DNA from: Chloroflexota bacterium | GTDB lineage: Bacteria > Chloroflexota > UBA6077 > CF-72 | Reading direction: 5' to 3' | Length of the DNA stretch: 32,839 nt | Assembly: GCA_019247135.1 (NCBI GenBank) | Contig: JAFAPL010000079.1 | Span: forward strand, 1 to 32,839 | In this document: positions 8,121 to 17,215 of the stretch, piece after piece | Position numbering within the stretch: position 1 is the stretch's first letter | How the letters are laid out: each line of letters begins with the position of its first letter | The notes under the pieces: model-generated | The model's input: the letters and a program-made list of their open reading frames with translations, nothing else | What the model was told of the DNA's origin: nothing | The model's database searches: none | Translations under genes and position numbers: made by a program

Positions 8121-9278
8121 GTGCGCGTAGCCATCGTTGGCGGCGGGATCGGCGGGATGGCCGCGGCGGTCGCGCTCTGGCGGCAGGGGCTCGAAGCGCA
8201 GGTGTATGAGCAAGCGCCGCGGCTAAAAGAAGTTGGCGCTGGCGTTGCGCTACATCCGAATGGCGTACGCATGTTGCGTCGGCTGGGGCTGGGCGAGGAC
8301 GTGGTCAGGTTTGGGGCGCGCTGGGTTGACCCCCAATTTCGCCGGTTCGATGGGACGCTCATCGCACCCTGGTGGTCGCCTGGAGAGGGTGCGAGCATCG
8401 AGATCTACGGCATGCACCGAGCGGATCTCCTGCAGATGCTGCTCGACCGCGTACCCACGGCGGCGATTCACCCGGGCAGTCGCTGCATCGCGTTTTCACA
8501 AGACTCCACTTCCGCGACCCTCGAGTTCGAAAACGGAAGCCGCATCACCGCCGACGTGGTGGTTGGCGCCGACGGCATTCATTCCACGCTCCAGCGCTAC
8601 GTCACGCCACCGTCTCAGCCGATCCCTTCCGGATCCGTCGCCTACCGCGGCCTGATCGGCGCCGCGAGCGTCCGGTGGCCAGCCGGTCAGATGCGCAACT
8701 TCCTGGGACCCGGCAAACATTTCCTCGTCTTTCCGGTTCGGTCGAACACTCTGCTGAACTACGTTGGGTTCGTGGCCAGCGGCGAGCTCACGCGCGAGTC
8801 ATGGTCCGCGCCCGGCGACCCCGACGCGCTTCGGCGTGAGTTTGCCGGATGGGACCCGACGGTCCAGGCAATCCTCGATGAAGTCCAGGACTGCTTCTGG
8901 TGGGGGCTATACGATCGGGAGCCGCTAGCGAGATGGACGACTGGGCGATTGACGCTGCTCGGCGACGCGGCGCATCCGATGCTTCCGCACGTTGGTCAGG
9001 GGGCCAATCAAGCCATCGAAGACGCTGTGGCCCTGGCGACCGTGCTCGCGCGCGCCGACGCTGCTTCAGCTACGGCCGCGTTGCAGGCGTACGAGCAGGT
9101 GCGCCGTCCCCACGCCGCGCGCGTTCAGGCCAGCTCGCGGGCGAATGGCGCACGCTACGACTTTGCCAGGCGTACTGCCACGGTCCGAGATCGGGAGTTG
9201 TCGAGTCAGGCTCGCGATCGAGCATGGATGTGGGACTTCGACGCCGAGGCCGAAGCCAGAGCGGCGCTGACGCGTTAG
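8121..9278 (+). CDS. FAD-dependent aromatic monooxygenase (salicylate/6-hydroxynicotinate hydroxylase-like)
   Basis: This 385-residue class A flavoprotein monooxygenase would hydroxylate an aromatic ring using NAD(P)H and O2. It shows the Rossmann GxGxxG (VGGGIGGMAAA, residues 6-16), the NAD(P)H/FAD motif D151-G152 (VVVGADGIHS), and the FAD ribityl motif G281-D282 (LTLLGDAAHPMLPHVGQG). The translation starts at GTG 8121, immediately before the first beta strand, and no upstream start is possible without losing the -10 box. Length and motif spacing match salicylate or 6-hydroxynicotinate monooxygenases. The substrate is not determinable, but other aromatic-acid genes nearby fit. Confidence 0.9.
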   Translation: MRVAIVGGGIGGMAAAVALWRQGLEAQVYEQAPRLKEVGAGVALHPNGVRMLRRLGLGEDVVRFGARWVDPQFRRFDGTLIAPWWSPGEGASIEIYGMHRADLLQMLLDRVPTAAIHPGSRCIAFSQDSTSATLEFENGSRITADVVVGADGIHSTLQRYVTPPSQPIPSGSVAYRGLIGAASVRWPAGQMRNFLGPGKHFLVFPVRSNTLLNYVGFVASGELTRESWSAPGDPDALRREFAGWDPTVQAILDEVQDCFWWGLYDREPLARWTTGRLTLLGDAAHPMLPHVGQGANQAIEDAVALATVLARADAASATAALQAYEQVRRPHAARVQASSRANGARYDFARRTATVRDRELSSQARDRAWMWDFDAEAEARAALTR

Positions 9279-9341
9279 CCCGAATCGATCGCGCGGGCCG
9301 CCGCTCGAACTGCCAGAGCAGTCAACCGGCAAGCTCAGCAA

Positions 9342-10127
9342 TCAGGGCAGCTCGAAAAAGCTCATCGCGACCAGGAAGACCGACACCACCAGGACGAACG
9401 GGAGCAAGTCACTGCCGATCGAGCCACGCGGTTCGTCGTCCTCGACAAAGCCTGGCGTCCGTGCAGCGGGCCGCGGCCAACCAGCGATCGCGATCAATAT
9501 GAACGCGACGCCGAGTCCAATCAGTGCCTCGAAGCGGTCCACAGTCTCCTTCTGCTGCAACCACGTCATCACCTGGATCGGATCGCGATTGCCCGTGGTG
9601 TTGCTCGACGAGTTGACTGCCGCCAGGTATTTGCCAGGGTTGGCGACGGCGCCTGGCAGCAAGTGGCTGCTCAGCGATCCGGGCACGAGCGTGCCGGTTG
9701 GCATCTGCTCCAGCCTGGTGATGGCCGCATTGGCCTGCCACACACCCACGACGCCCATGATGACGAGTAGAGCACCCGCACCGACCGCGAGCGTGGTCCA
9801 GGATCGGACATGCGTGAACGAGAATGGGGCGGCAATGTCGTCCTGGGATCGATCCGGCTGTAGGTCGTCATACAGGTCGGTCTTCAGCGCGCGCGCCTGC
9901 TCCACGACGCGGCGAAGCATCGCCAGGCGCGATTGCTCGGCCGCGGTGAACGAAGTGGAGCCGGAGCTACGGCGACGCACACGGGCCGACTCCACTGGAA
10001 TGCGATGGTACGGGGCGTCCGGTGGTGGGTTGTTCCGTTCAGCGCGGTTGCGTCGCTCGACCGAGACGGCGATCGCGATCGCCGTCACCATCAGGACGAG
10101 TTGGGTGATCCAGAAGGCCGCCCCCAC
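9342..10127 (-). CDS. Hypothetical four-helix membrane protein downstream of the RND-Hsp20 gene
   Basis: I do not recognise the family. The 261-residue product starts with GTG six bases after the RND stop codon, so it is cotranscribed and probably cotranslated with it. Hydrophobic segments are at about residues 4-22, 111-131, 200-217 and 241-258. A hydrophilic Arg-rich region (23-110) and a Ser/Asn/Gly-rich loop (132-199) separate them. An ATG in another frame overlaps the RND stop (TAATG), but it encodes a short unrelated frame. Its position suggests an accessory subunit of the efflux permease, which lacks the usual adaptor gene here. That is inference from position only. Confidence 0.75.
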   Translation of the reverse strand: MGAAFWITQLVLMVTAIAIAVSVERRNRAERNNPPPDAPYHRIPVESARVRRRSSGSTSFTAAEQSRLAMLRRVVEQARALKTDLYDDLQPDRSQDDIAAPFSFTHVRSWTTLAVGAGALLVIMGVVGVWQANAAITRLEQMPTGTLVPGSLSSHLLPGAVANPGKYLAAVNSSSNTTGNRDPIQVMTWLQQKETVDRFEALIGLGVAFILIAIAGWPRPAARTPGFVEDDEPRGSIGSDLLPFVLVVSVFLVAMSFFELP

Positions 10128-10133
10128 GCCGCA

Positions 10134-13100
10134 TTATCCCGGTGGAGCCGTCCCCGCCTGTTCGTTTATGGGGACGATACGTCCACCATCCGGCGCCACT
10201 TTCGGCAAATAGAGCTCCAGGACACCGTCTTCGTAGGTGGCGCGAACGCCCGCGCTTTCGACTTCCTGAGGCAGCGCCATGCTCCGCCGCCATCGCCCGG
10301 TCGGGTACTCGCGCACCACATAGCGCGTGCCGTTTCCATCACCGCCGAGGCGGCGTTCGCCACTGATCGTGAGGGTGTGCCCGTGGATGGCGACTTCCAC
10401 GTCGTCCTGTCGGATCCCGGGCAGGGCCGCGCGTACCACATAGGCCTCGCCCGATTCGATCACGTTCAAGGGGACAGCCTCATGGCCGTCGGCGTGTGAA
10501 GCCTCCGCTCCGTCCGCGTGCGCATCAGCAGGGGCAGTTGGTTGCACGGCCTCCGCGTTCGCTGGTGAGTGGGCCGGTTGCGACGCAGCGACAGCCTCGA
10601 AGGCGCGGCGCCGGCGGCCGAAGACACCCTCTTGTAGATCGTCGAGCAGTGTGTACAACGCGGGCACCACGAGGAGCGTCAAGAACGTCGATGAGATCAG
10701 GGCGCCGATGACGACGAGCGCCATCGGCGCTCGCGACTCCGCACCAGGCTCGAGTTTCAGTGCCAATGGCAGCATGCCGAAGATCATGGTTGCCGAAGTC
10801 ATGAGGATCGGCCTCAGTCGGACTCGAACCGCTTCCTGGAGCGCTTCTGTTCGGCCGACCCCGCGTTCACGCAGCGTCTTGGTGTAGTCGATCAGCAAGA
10901 TGCCGCTCTTGGCTACCAGCCCCTCGCCCATGATCATGCCGATGATCGAAAAGATATTGATGGTGTTGCCGGTGATCAACAGCATCATCAAGCCGCCAAA
11001 CAGCCCGAGTGGCACGGTCAGCATGCGCACGAACGGCAACAACCAGGATTCGTACAACGCGACCAGCAACATATATTCCAGCACGATCGAGAGCACCAGC
11101 GCGGCCGCCAGCGCGGTGATCGCCTGGTTGAAGATCTGGACCGACCCGCGCAGCGAGTAGGTGTAGCCGGGCGGCATGGCGAGTGTGTTGAGGGCTCGGT
11201 ACATGTCTTGTGACACATCACCGAGCGGGCGGCCCACGGCCGAGGCGGACAGGCTGACCGTGTCCGCCCGGTTGACGCGCTGGATCGTCACTGGACCGCT
11301 GCCGTTGGTGATCGTCGCGATCTGGGCCAGGGTCACGACGCCGTTGGCGGACGAGCCGACCGGTATCTGGCCCAAGGTCGTCAGGTTGTAGCGAGCAATA
11401 TCCGGCCCTTCCAGTGTGATGTCTTCCTGCTGCGTGCCGGGCGGCTGGAACTCGCTCACGACGGTCCCGCCGATGGCAGTCGATAAGGCCGTGTCGACAG
11501 TCTGGTTGGTGATGCCCAGCTGCGACATGCGCTGGCTGTCGAGCTGGATATTCAACTGCGGGATTTGCGAGAGCTGGCTGTTGCGAACGTCCTGGACGCC
11601 GGGTACCTGCAGGAGCGTGTTTTGTGCGTCCGCCGCGACCTGACCGACGGTGTTCAAGTCCGGACCGCTCAGGGCGACCTGAATACCGAAGCCGCCCCCG
11701 CCGCCCGGCAGAGGGCTGGTCACCTGCCCGCTGAACGATGCGCCGGCGATGTTTCGCGACTGGGCGCGCATCGCGCTGAGCAGATCAAACACCGACCGTT
11801 TGCGCTCGTTCTTGTCGACCGTCGTGGCCTGGATGTTGACCGAGCTGGAACCGCCGCCGAAGCCTCGGTTCGAGCCGGGTATCGATACCGTCGTGAAGTA
11901 GTTCTTCACCTCCGGCATCTGCTGTATATAGCTCTCCGCCTGGCGGGCGGCGGCATCCGTGGCGGCAAGCGACGTACCCGCCGGCAACTGCAGGCTGATC
12001 TCGAACTCGCTGTCGTCTTCGGCCGGCGCGTACTCGGTGCCGATGATCCGCAGCGGGATCAACGCGCCTGCGACGACAACCAGGCTGGCGGCGATGAGCA
12101 TGACCAGCCAGCGGACGCGCAGCGTCACTGCCACACCACGCGCAAAGAAATTTCCGACCCGGGCAAAGCCGCGATCCCAAGCCTGGCCGAAGGCCGACAG
12201 TCGCCGCCAACGGGGTGGTCCCTCCCAGTGCCGGAGCCACCGCGACGCCAGCATCGGCGTGAGCGTGAACGACATCAGCATCGAGAAGATCGTGGCCGCG
12301 GTGACCGTCAGCCCGTACTGCCGGAACAGCTGGCCGACGGAGCCCGACATAAAGGCGACCGGTGTATACACCACCACGTCGCACGCGGTGATCGCCAGGG
12401 CCGCGAGGCCGATTTCGTTGCGGCCCGTCAACGCGGCGGAGATTGGACTTTCGCCTAGCTGCAGGTGGCGGTGGATGTTCTCCAGGACGACGATCGAATC
12501 ATCGACCAGGATGCCGATCATCAACGCCAGCGCCATCATGCTCATCGTGTTGAGCGTGAAGTGCAGCAGGTACATCACCAGGAACGTGCTGATCAAACTG
12601 GTCGGGATCGCACACAGCACGATCGCGGTGTGCTTCCAGTCATGCAGGAAAATCAGGATGACGAAGGCAACCATGATGATGGCGATGCCCAGGTCACGCT
12701 GGATCGCATCCAACGAGGCGCGCGTAAACAGCGATTGGTCCTCGACAATGGTTGTGTGGGTACCCGCGGGGAGCAGTTGTTCCAGATGACGCAGCTGGCC
12801 CTGCACCGCGTCGGACACCTGAACAGTGTTCGCGTCCGAATTCGCGGTGATGCTCAGACCGACGGCATCCTCTCCGTTGAGCCGCTGCAGGCTGTACTGG
12901 GTCTTGTGCCCCTCCGTGACCGTGGCGACGTTGCCAACCGTGACTGAGCCACCGGTTGTTGTGTTGGCGATGACCACGTTCTGGATGTCGTGCGGGCTCT
13001 TGAACAGGCCGCTCGGGACGACATTGAAATTCTCAGTACCCACCGGCACCGAGCCTGCCGGCACACTGACATTGGAACTCGACAGAGCTTGCGAAACTTG

Positions 13101-13697
13101 AGGGACCGTGATGCCGTACGCCGCCAGCTTGTTGTAGTCGAGCTGCACCTGGATCTCGCGTTGCAAGCCACCGGATATGTTGACCTGTCCAACGCCAGGT
13201 ACTGAGGCCAGCTCCGGCTGGATCTGATTGCTGGCGATGTCATACAGCTGGTCGAGCGGCGCACCCGTGAAGGCCAGGTTCAGGATTGGCGATGCGTTTG
13301 GATCGAACTTCCGCACCACCGGCGCTGTCGCGCCTGTCGGCAGCTGACGCAGCACCGGACCCATGGCCTGCTGAATGTCGATGTCGGCCTGGTTCGGGTC
13401 GTAACCATCCACCAGCTGGACAAACACCGAGCACGTGCCCTGGCTCGAGTTCGACGTGATGGTGTCGATGCCTGAAACGCCCGAGACAGCATTCTCCAGC
13501 GGCTCGGCCACCAGGCGCTCGACGTTTTCGGCCGACGCGTTCGGCCACGTCACCGACACGGACACGACGCCGATACTGACAGGCGGCAGCCGATCGACCT
13601 GCAGATAGGTATAGGCCACCCCACCCATGAGGACTAGCGACATGATCCCCATAAGAATGGTTAGCGGTCGGCGTATCGCGAGCCGCGTTAGGCCCAT
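10134..13697 (-). CDS. RND (HAE1/AcrB-family) efflux permease with C-terminal Hsp20/alpha-crystallin domain
   Basis: The 1187-residue protein is an RND permease of normal length (to about residue 1019) plus an extra domain. The proton-relay residues of AcrB-type pumps are present: D399-D400 (GILVDDSIVVLEN) and K930 (EGLVAKSGILLIDY). The two large extracytoplasmic loops and paired repeats are in place. After the last transmembrane helix comes an Ala/His/Asp/Pro-rich linker (about 1020-1075) and then a complete alpha-crystallin domain (about 1076-1167). The domain shows AALPGIRQDDVEV, LTISGERR, GRWRRSMALP and the hallmark DGVLELYLPK. RND C-termini are cytoplasmic, so the chaperone domain should face the cytosol. 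The frame is uninterrupted. TATCCT lies 8 nt before the ATG. No membrane-fusion adaptor or outer-membrane channel gene is adjacent. Confidence 0.93.
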   Translation of the reverse strand: MGLTRLAIRRPLTILMGIMSLVLMGGVAYTYLQVDRLPPVSIGVVSVSVTWPNASAENVERLVAEPLENAVSGVSGIDTITSNSSQGTCSVFVQLVDGYDPNQADIDIQQAMGPVLRQLPTGATAPVVRKFDPNASPILNLAFTGAPLDQLYDIASNQIQPELASVPGVGQVNISGGLQREIQVQLDYNKLAAYGITVPQVSQALSSSNVSVPAGSVPVGTENFNVVPSGLFKSPHDIQNVVIANTTTGGSVTVGNVATVTEGHKTQYSLQRLNGEDAVGLSITANSDANTVQVSDAVQGQLRHLEQLLPAGTHTTIVEDQSLFTRASLDAIQRDLGIAIIMVAFVILIFLHDWKHTAIVLCAIPTSLISTFLVMYLLHFTLNTMSMMALALMIGILVDDSIVVLENIHRHLQLGESPISAALTGRNEIGLAALAITACDVVVYTPVAFMSGSVGQLFRQYGLTVTAATIFSMLMSFTLTPMLASRWLRHWEGPPRWRRLSAFGQAWDRGFARVGNFFARGVAVTLRVRWLVMLIAASLVVVAGALIPLRIIGTEYAPAEDDSEFEISLQLPAGTSLAATDAAARQAESYIQQMPEVKNYFTTVSIPGSNRGFGGGSSSVNIQATTVDKNERKRSVFDLLSAMRAQSRNIAGASFSGQVTSPLPGGGGGFGIQVALSGPDLNTVGQVAADAQNTLLQVPGVQDVRNSQLSQIPQLNIQLDSQRMSQLGITNQTVDTALSTAIGGTVVSEFQPPGTQQEDITLEGPDIARYNLTTLGQIPVGSSANGVVTLAQIATITNGSGPVTIQRVNRADTVSLSASAVGRPLGDVSQDMYRALNTLAMPPGYTYSLRGSVQIFNQAITALAAALVLSIVLEYMLLVALYESWLLPFVRMLTVPLGLFGGLMMLLITGNTINIFSIIGMIMGEGLVAKSGILLIDYTKTLRERGVGRTEALQEAVRVRLRPILMTSATMIFGMLPLALKLEPGAESRAPMALVVIGALISSTFLTLLVVPALYTLLDDLQEGVFGRRRRAFEAVAASQPAHSPANAEAVQPTAPADAHADGAEASHADGHEAVPLNVIESGEAYVVRAALPGIRQDDVEVAIHGHTLTISGERRLGGDGNGTRYVVREYPTGRWRRSMALPQEVESAGVRATYEDGVLELYLPKVAPDGGRIVPINEQAGTAPPG

Positions 13698-13705
13698 TTG
13701 CTGCG

Positions 13706-13711
13706 AGGATA
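13706..13711 (-). promoter_or_regulatory. -10 box TATCCT before RND-Hsp20 gene
   Basis: TATCCT on the minus strand ends 8 nt before the ATG at 13697, with no Shine-Dalgarno site between. No convincing -35 was found. Confidence 0.45.
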
Positions 13712-13826
13712 TGTCCCCGAGGCATTAACAGTCTGCTAAACACTCGCTAGACGAACTTAAACGCGCAACGCTGAAGCAGCGCTTGACGTATCTACGCGGG
13801 CGGGCACTCGCCGAGCTTTGAGGCGA

Positions 13827-13855
13827 TTGACGCGCCATCTGGTGTGCGGAAGCAT
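13827..13855 (+). promoter_or_regulatory. Candidate promoter TTGACG-N17-AAGCAT before CehA-like gene
   Basis: TTGACG (13827-13832) and AAGCAT (13850-13855) are 17 bases apart and the second ends 7 nt before ATG 13863. The -10 is poor, but the -35 is identical to those of the cox, isochorismatase-like and Cys-rich genes. It supports ATG 13863 over the upstream ATG at 13818. Confidence 0.4.
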
Positions 13856-13862
13856 CACCCGT

Positions 13863-16388
13863 ATGTCCGACGAGGCGTATCGCCCGCTTGACCTGTCCGC
13901 GTTTCGAAACGCTGGCCCGGAGCTCTTGCCAGACGAGCAGCCCACAACTGGATCTCAGGACCTGCGCGGCCTGCCATTCAAGATTGGCGAGGGCGCGCGC
14001 GCCTTCATCGGTCTCGGCGCGGGGCTCGGCGGCACCGTAACGTTGCCGATCAACGCTACGGCACACCACGTGATCGTCGCGCACCGCTTGATCGAGTCCG
14101 ACCTCGAGCGCGGCGCACGCGTCGGTCTGGACGTCGCCGACTACATCTTCCACCAGGACGACGGCGTCGCGCATCGGATCAAGATCCGCGAACGCTTCGA
14201 AATTTCCGCGGCCGTCCAGTTCGGCCAACTGCCATTCCTGTGCGAATCCGACACGAGTGACTGGCTGTGGCCGCGCTGGACCGGCGCCTGGGATCTGGCG
14301 GGCGAACGCCAGACAGAGGTCAACCGGGGCTGGCCGCGCAGCTACTTCCTCTGGTGCTGGACGAATCCCTCGCCTGACCGGAGCATCGTCTCACTCGAAG
14401 TCATGCCGCATGGGCCGCGGTTTCTCATCGCCGCCGTCACCCTCGGCTTGACGCCCGAGTATCCGTTCGTCCGCACCGCGGCCGTGCCAGTCCGCATCGA
14501 TCTCAAAGACCCCGAGCTTGCGGAGCGCCCACTGGACCCTACTTCTAACCTGCGGGTGACAGTCGACCGCGGCAGCGCGGGCTATGCGTATCCGTTGCCT
14601 GTTGATACGCATACCGACGAGCGCTTCGTCGGCTGGGGCGAGCCACGCAACCCTGGCTCGAGCCCGGCATATGCCCCGATCGCGGCCGTCCAGTCGGCGA
14701 ACGTTTCAGTCGCCGTTGCGGATGAGGTCGTCGAGAGCGTGCGTTGGGGCGACCTTGTCGAGCATGGGAGCGTTGACGCTCCTCGCGTGCGTCTGACAAT
14801 CGTCGAAGACGGTCGCAACTGGGTGGAAACCATCGTGCTGGACGACGCGACCGGCCGGCCCGTGCCGTGCCGCATCCATTTCCGCTCGGCGCAGGGTGTC
14901 CCATACCAGCCGCACGGCCACCACGACCACGTCAACTCGGACAAGGGCACGTGGCATGTCGACGTCGGCGGGGACCTGAAGCTTGGCGCGCTCAGCTACG
15001 CGTATATCGACGGCCGCTGCCAGGGCTGGTTGCCGCGCGGGGAAGTGGTGGTCGACGTGGCGCGCGGGTATGAGTACAGGCCGCTGCGCGAGCGCGTGAC
15101 GATCGCGCCCGGCCAGCAGCGCCTCGAGCTTCGGCTACGCCGCTGGACAGACATGAACCAGCAACGGTGGTTCAGCGGTGACACGCACGTGCATTTCCTG
15201 TCCACCCAGGGCAGCCTCCGCGAGGCCCAGGCCGAGGACCTGAACGTGGTCAACCTGCTCCAGTCGCAGTGGGGCAGCCTGTTCACCAACACCGAGGACT
15301 TCTCAGGCGAGCCCGTCAGCTCGCAGGATCAGCGAACGATCGTCTGGACGAACCAGGAGAACCGCCAGCACATGCTCGGCCACCTGATCCTGCTCGGACT
15401 GCGCCAGCCGGTCTACCCGTGGTGCTCCGACGGACCTGACGAGGCCGAGCTTGGCGGCGCGTTGGAGACCACGCTGTCCGCGTGGGCCGATGCGTGTCAC
15501 GCACAGGGCGGGACGGTGATTCTGCCGCACTTTCCAAACCCGAATGCCGAGCCTGCGACGCTGGTGGCGACCGGTCGCGCGGACGCCGTCGAGATGATCA
15601 ACACTCGCATGTACAACCACCTGGAGTACTACCGCTACCTGAACTCCGGGTATCGCCTCCCGCTGGTCGGCGGGACGGACAAGATGAGCAGCGACGTCGC
15701 TGTCGGCCAGTACCGGACGTACGTCTACATTCCGCCCGACGAGGACTTTTCGTACGCCAGCTGGACCCGCAATTTGCGCCTGGGCCGAACCGTCATGAGC
15801 GGAGGTCCGCTGATCGAGTTCTCCGTCGATGGCGCGCGGGTGGGCGACACGCTGCGGCTGCCGGCTGACGGCGGCGGCGTCGAAGTAACCGCGCGCGTGC
15901 GCTCCGTCCTGCCAGTTGGCGTGCTGGAGATCGTCCAGGGCGGGGCTGTGGTGGCGCAGGCAAACTCCAGCACCACAACCGACGGCGTGCACGAGCTTTC
16001 ACTTTCCGTGCGACTGCCCGTCCGAGGCACTACATGGTTGTGTGCGCGCGCGGGCGGACCAACGTACTCCGATTGGGTGCCGCATCACGACGTGTGGAAC
16101 CGCGGCGTGTTCGCGCACACCTCGCCCATCTATGTCACGTGTGGCGACGGTGAGTGGCAGTTGGCGGACCAGTCTGGACTCGAGTACATGCTGACGCTGG
16201 TCGAGGGCAGCCTCGCGTACATCCGCGGTCGGAGCGAGCCGCCTGTCAGGGACCGAGTCACGCACCACCACGGCGAAGCGGACCACCGCGCGTTCCTGGA
16301 GCGCCCATTCCTGGAGGCGCAAGCAACTCTTCAGGCCAGGCTTGCTTCGGCGACGAATGCCTTGCGACAGCCCGGTGCGCAGAAATAG
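13863..16388 (+). CDS. CehA/McbA-family PHP-type metallohydrolase
   Basis: The 841-residue protein (from ATG 13863; 856 from 13818) has a C-terminal half like CehA/McbA hydrolases of the PHP superfamily. It shows the metal motif GDTHVHFLSTQGS (H442, H444), then GGTVILPHFPNPN, DAVEMIN and LVGGTDKMSS, which carry further His and Asp ligands. Named relatives hydrolyse carbamate insecticides, but most members have unknown substrates, possibly phosphoesters or amides. Residues 1-430 form a long, mostly beta-rich region of unknown role with no signal peptide. The last 58 bases overlap the convergent XdhC-like gene. A candidate promoter sits directly upstream. Confidence 0.82.
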   Translation: MSDEAYRPLDLSAFRNAGPELLPDEQPTTGSQDLRGLPFKIGEGARAFIGLGAGLGGTVTLPINATAHHVIVAHRLIESDLERGARVGLDVADYIFHQDDGVAHRIKIRERFEISAAVQFGQLPFLCESDTSDWLWPRWTGAWDLAGERQTEVNRGWPRSYFLWCWTNPSPDRSIVSLEVMPHGPRFLIAAVTLGLTPEYPFVRTAAVPVRIDLKDPELAERPLDPTSNLRVTVDRGSAGYAYPLPVDTHTDERFVGWGEPRNPGSSPAYAPIAAVQSANVSVAVADEVVESVRWGDLVEHGSVDAPRVRLTIVEDGRNWVETIVLDDATGRPVPCRIHFRSAQGVPYQPHGHHDHVNSDKGTWHVDVGGDLKLGALSYAYIDGRCQGWLPRGEVVVDVARGYEYRPLRERVTIAPGQQRLELRLRRWTDMNQQRWFSGDTHVHFLSTQGSLREAQAEDLNVVNLLQSQWGSLFTNTEDFSGEPVSSQDQRTIVWTNQENRQHMLGHLILLGLRQPVYPWCSDGPDEAELGGALETTLSAWADACHAQGGTVILPHFPNPNAEPATLVATGRADAVEMINTRMYNHLEYYRYLNSGYRLPLVGGTDKMSSDVAVGQYRTYVYIPPDEDFSYASWTRNLRLGRTVMSGGPLIEFSVDGARVGDTLRLPADGGGVEVTARVRSVLPVGVLEIVQGGAVVAQANSSTTTDGVHELSLSVRLPVRGTTWLCARAGGPTYSDWVPHHDVWNRGVFAHTSPIYVTCGDGEWQLADQSGLEYMLTLVEGSLAYIRGRSEPPVRDRVTHHHGEADHRAFLERPFLEAQATLQARLASATNALRQPGAQK

Positions 16389-17215
16389 TAGGTTTGCCCG
16401 TCACGGACCAGCGTCCACTTCGCGGTAGCGACGTCCACTTGCATGCCGCAAATCGGATCAATGGCAACGGATGGGCTGGCGACGGATGGAGCCGGTGTGG
16501 ATGCGCGTCGCTGCTGCACGATTTCCGCCAGGATGCTCAGCGCAATCTCGGCTCCGGTCGCCGCACCGATGTCGAGGCCGGCCGGAGCCTTGAGCCGACG
16601 GAGCGCGTCCTCGGCCACGCCGTCAGCACGCAGCTCAGCACGGACGGCTTCAGCGCGACGGCGGCTGGCCACCATGGCCACGTACCGCACTTCGCGCATA
16701 ACGGCGTCGCGCACGAGCGGCTGGTCTTCACCGCTGCTCATACCCGCCACCACGACCCAGGCATCTGCTGGCGTGATGGACTCCAGCGTCGTGCGCAGCC
16801 GGAATCCGAGCGGCGCGGCAAGCTCTGCCAACGCGTGCGCGACGATAGAGTCGCCGAGCACCACGAGCTCCGGAGCGGGCAGCACCGGCTCGAGGTAGAT
16901 GTCCAGCTCACCGCCACTGTGGCAGGTCATGGGATAAGTCACGACGCCGTCCTCCTGGAGCGGTTGTGGGCTCAGTTTCACCAGCCGCGGCGCACCGTCG
17001 GAGAGCGCGCGGGACGCCTCGCGTTCGATGGACGTCTGCACACAGCCGCCACCCACCCAGCCTTCGGAAGGCCCGTCGGCGGGCAGAAGGGCACGGTCGC
17101 CGGGGCGGGCGGACGCTGGGCGAACGCTGCGCACGACCGTGGCCAGCACGAACGGACGGCCCGCTCGCCTGAGCTCCGCTGCCCGTTCCAACAGGTCGCC
17201 TGGCGTGCTGGTCAG
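16331..17215 (-). CDS. XdhC/CoxI-family maturation factor with C-terminal YHS domain
   Basis: XdhC/CoxI proteins help insert or sulfurate the molybdenum cofactor of xanthine- and CO-dehydrogenase-type enzymes. The N-terminal part has GRPFVLATVV and GWVGGGCVQTSIE (family GGCVE with Q for E). A Rossmann-like middle follows (PELVVLGDSIVAHALAELA), and then KAPAGLDIGAATGAEIALSI. Residues about 253-290 form a YHS domain (DPICGMQV, YYFCAPGCRKAF) with metal-type cysteines. The only start codon near the domain edge is a CTG at 17215, whose last two bases form the coxL stop (CTGA). No ATG, GTG or TTG occurs between the coxL stop and the conserved core. It is the fourth gene of the cox operon and overlaps the convergent CehA-like gene by 58 bases. 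Confidence 0.82.
   Translation of the reverse strand: MTSTPGDLLERAAELRRAGRPFVLATVVRSVRPASARPGDRALLPADGPSEGWVGGGCVQTSIEREASRALSDGAPRLVKLSPQPLQEDGVVTYPMTCHSGGELDIYLEPVLPAPELVVLGDSIVAHALAELAAPLGFRLRTTLESITPADAWVVVAGMSSGEDQPLVRDAVMREVRYVAMVASRRRAEAVRAELRADGVAEDALRRLKAPAGLDIGAATGAEIALSILAEIVQQRRASTPAPSVASPSVAIDPICGMQVDVATAKWTLVRDGQTYYFCAPGCRKAFVAEASLA

Noticed and set aside
10039..10134. ATG overlapping the RND stop (TAATG) as start of the next gene
   Set aside because: That frame gives an Arg/Gly/Asp-rich shadow; the membrane protein is in another frame with GTG 10127.
10808..10830. Sequence GGACTCGAACC reminiscent of a tRNA T-arm
   Set aside because: It lies inside the RND coding region, and no acceptor stem or anticodon arm could be found around it.
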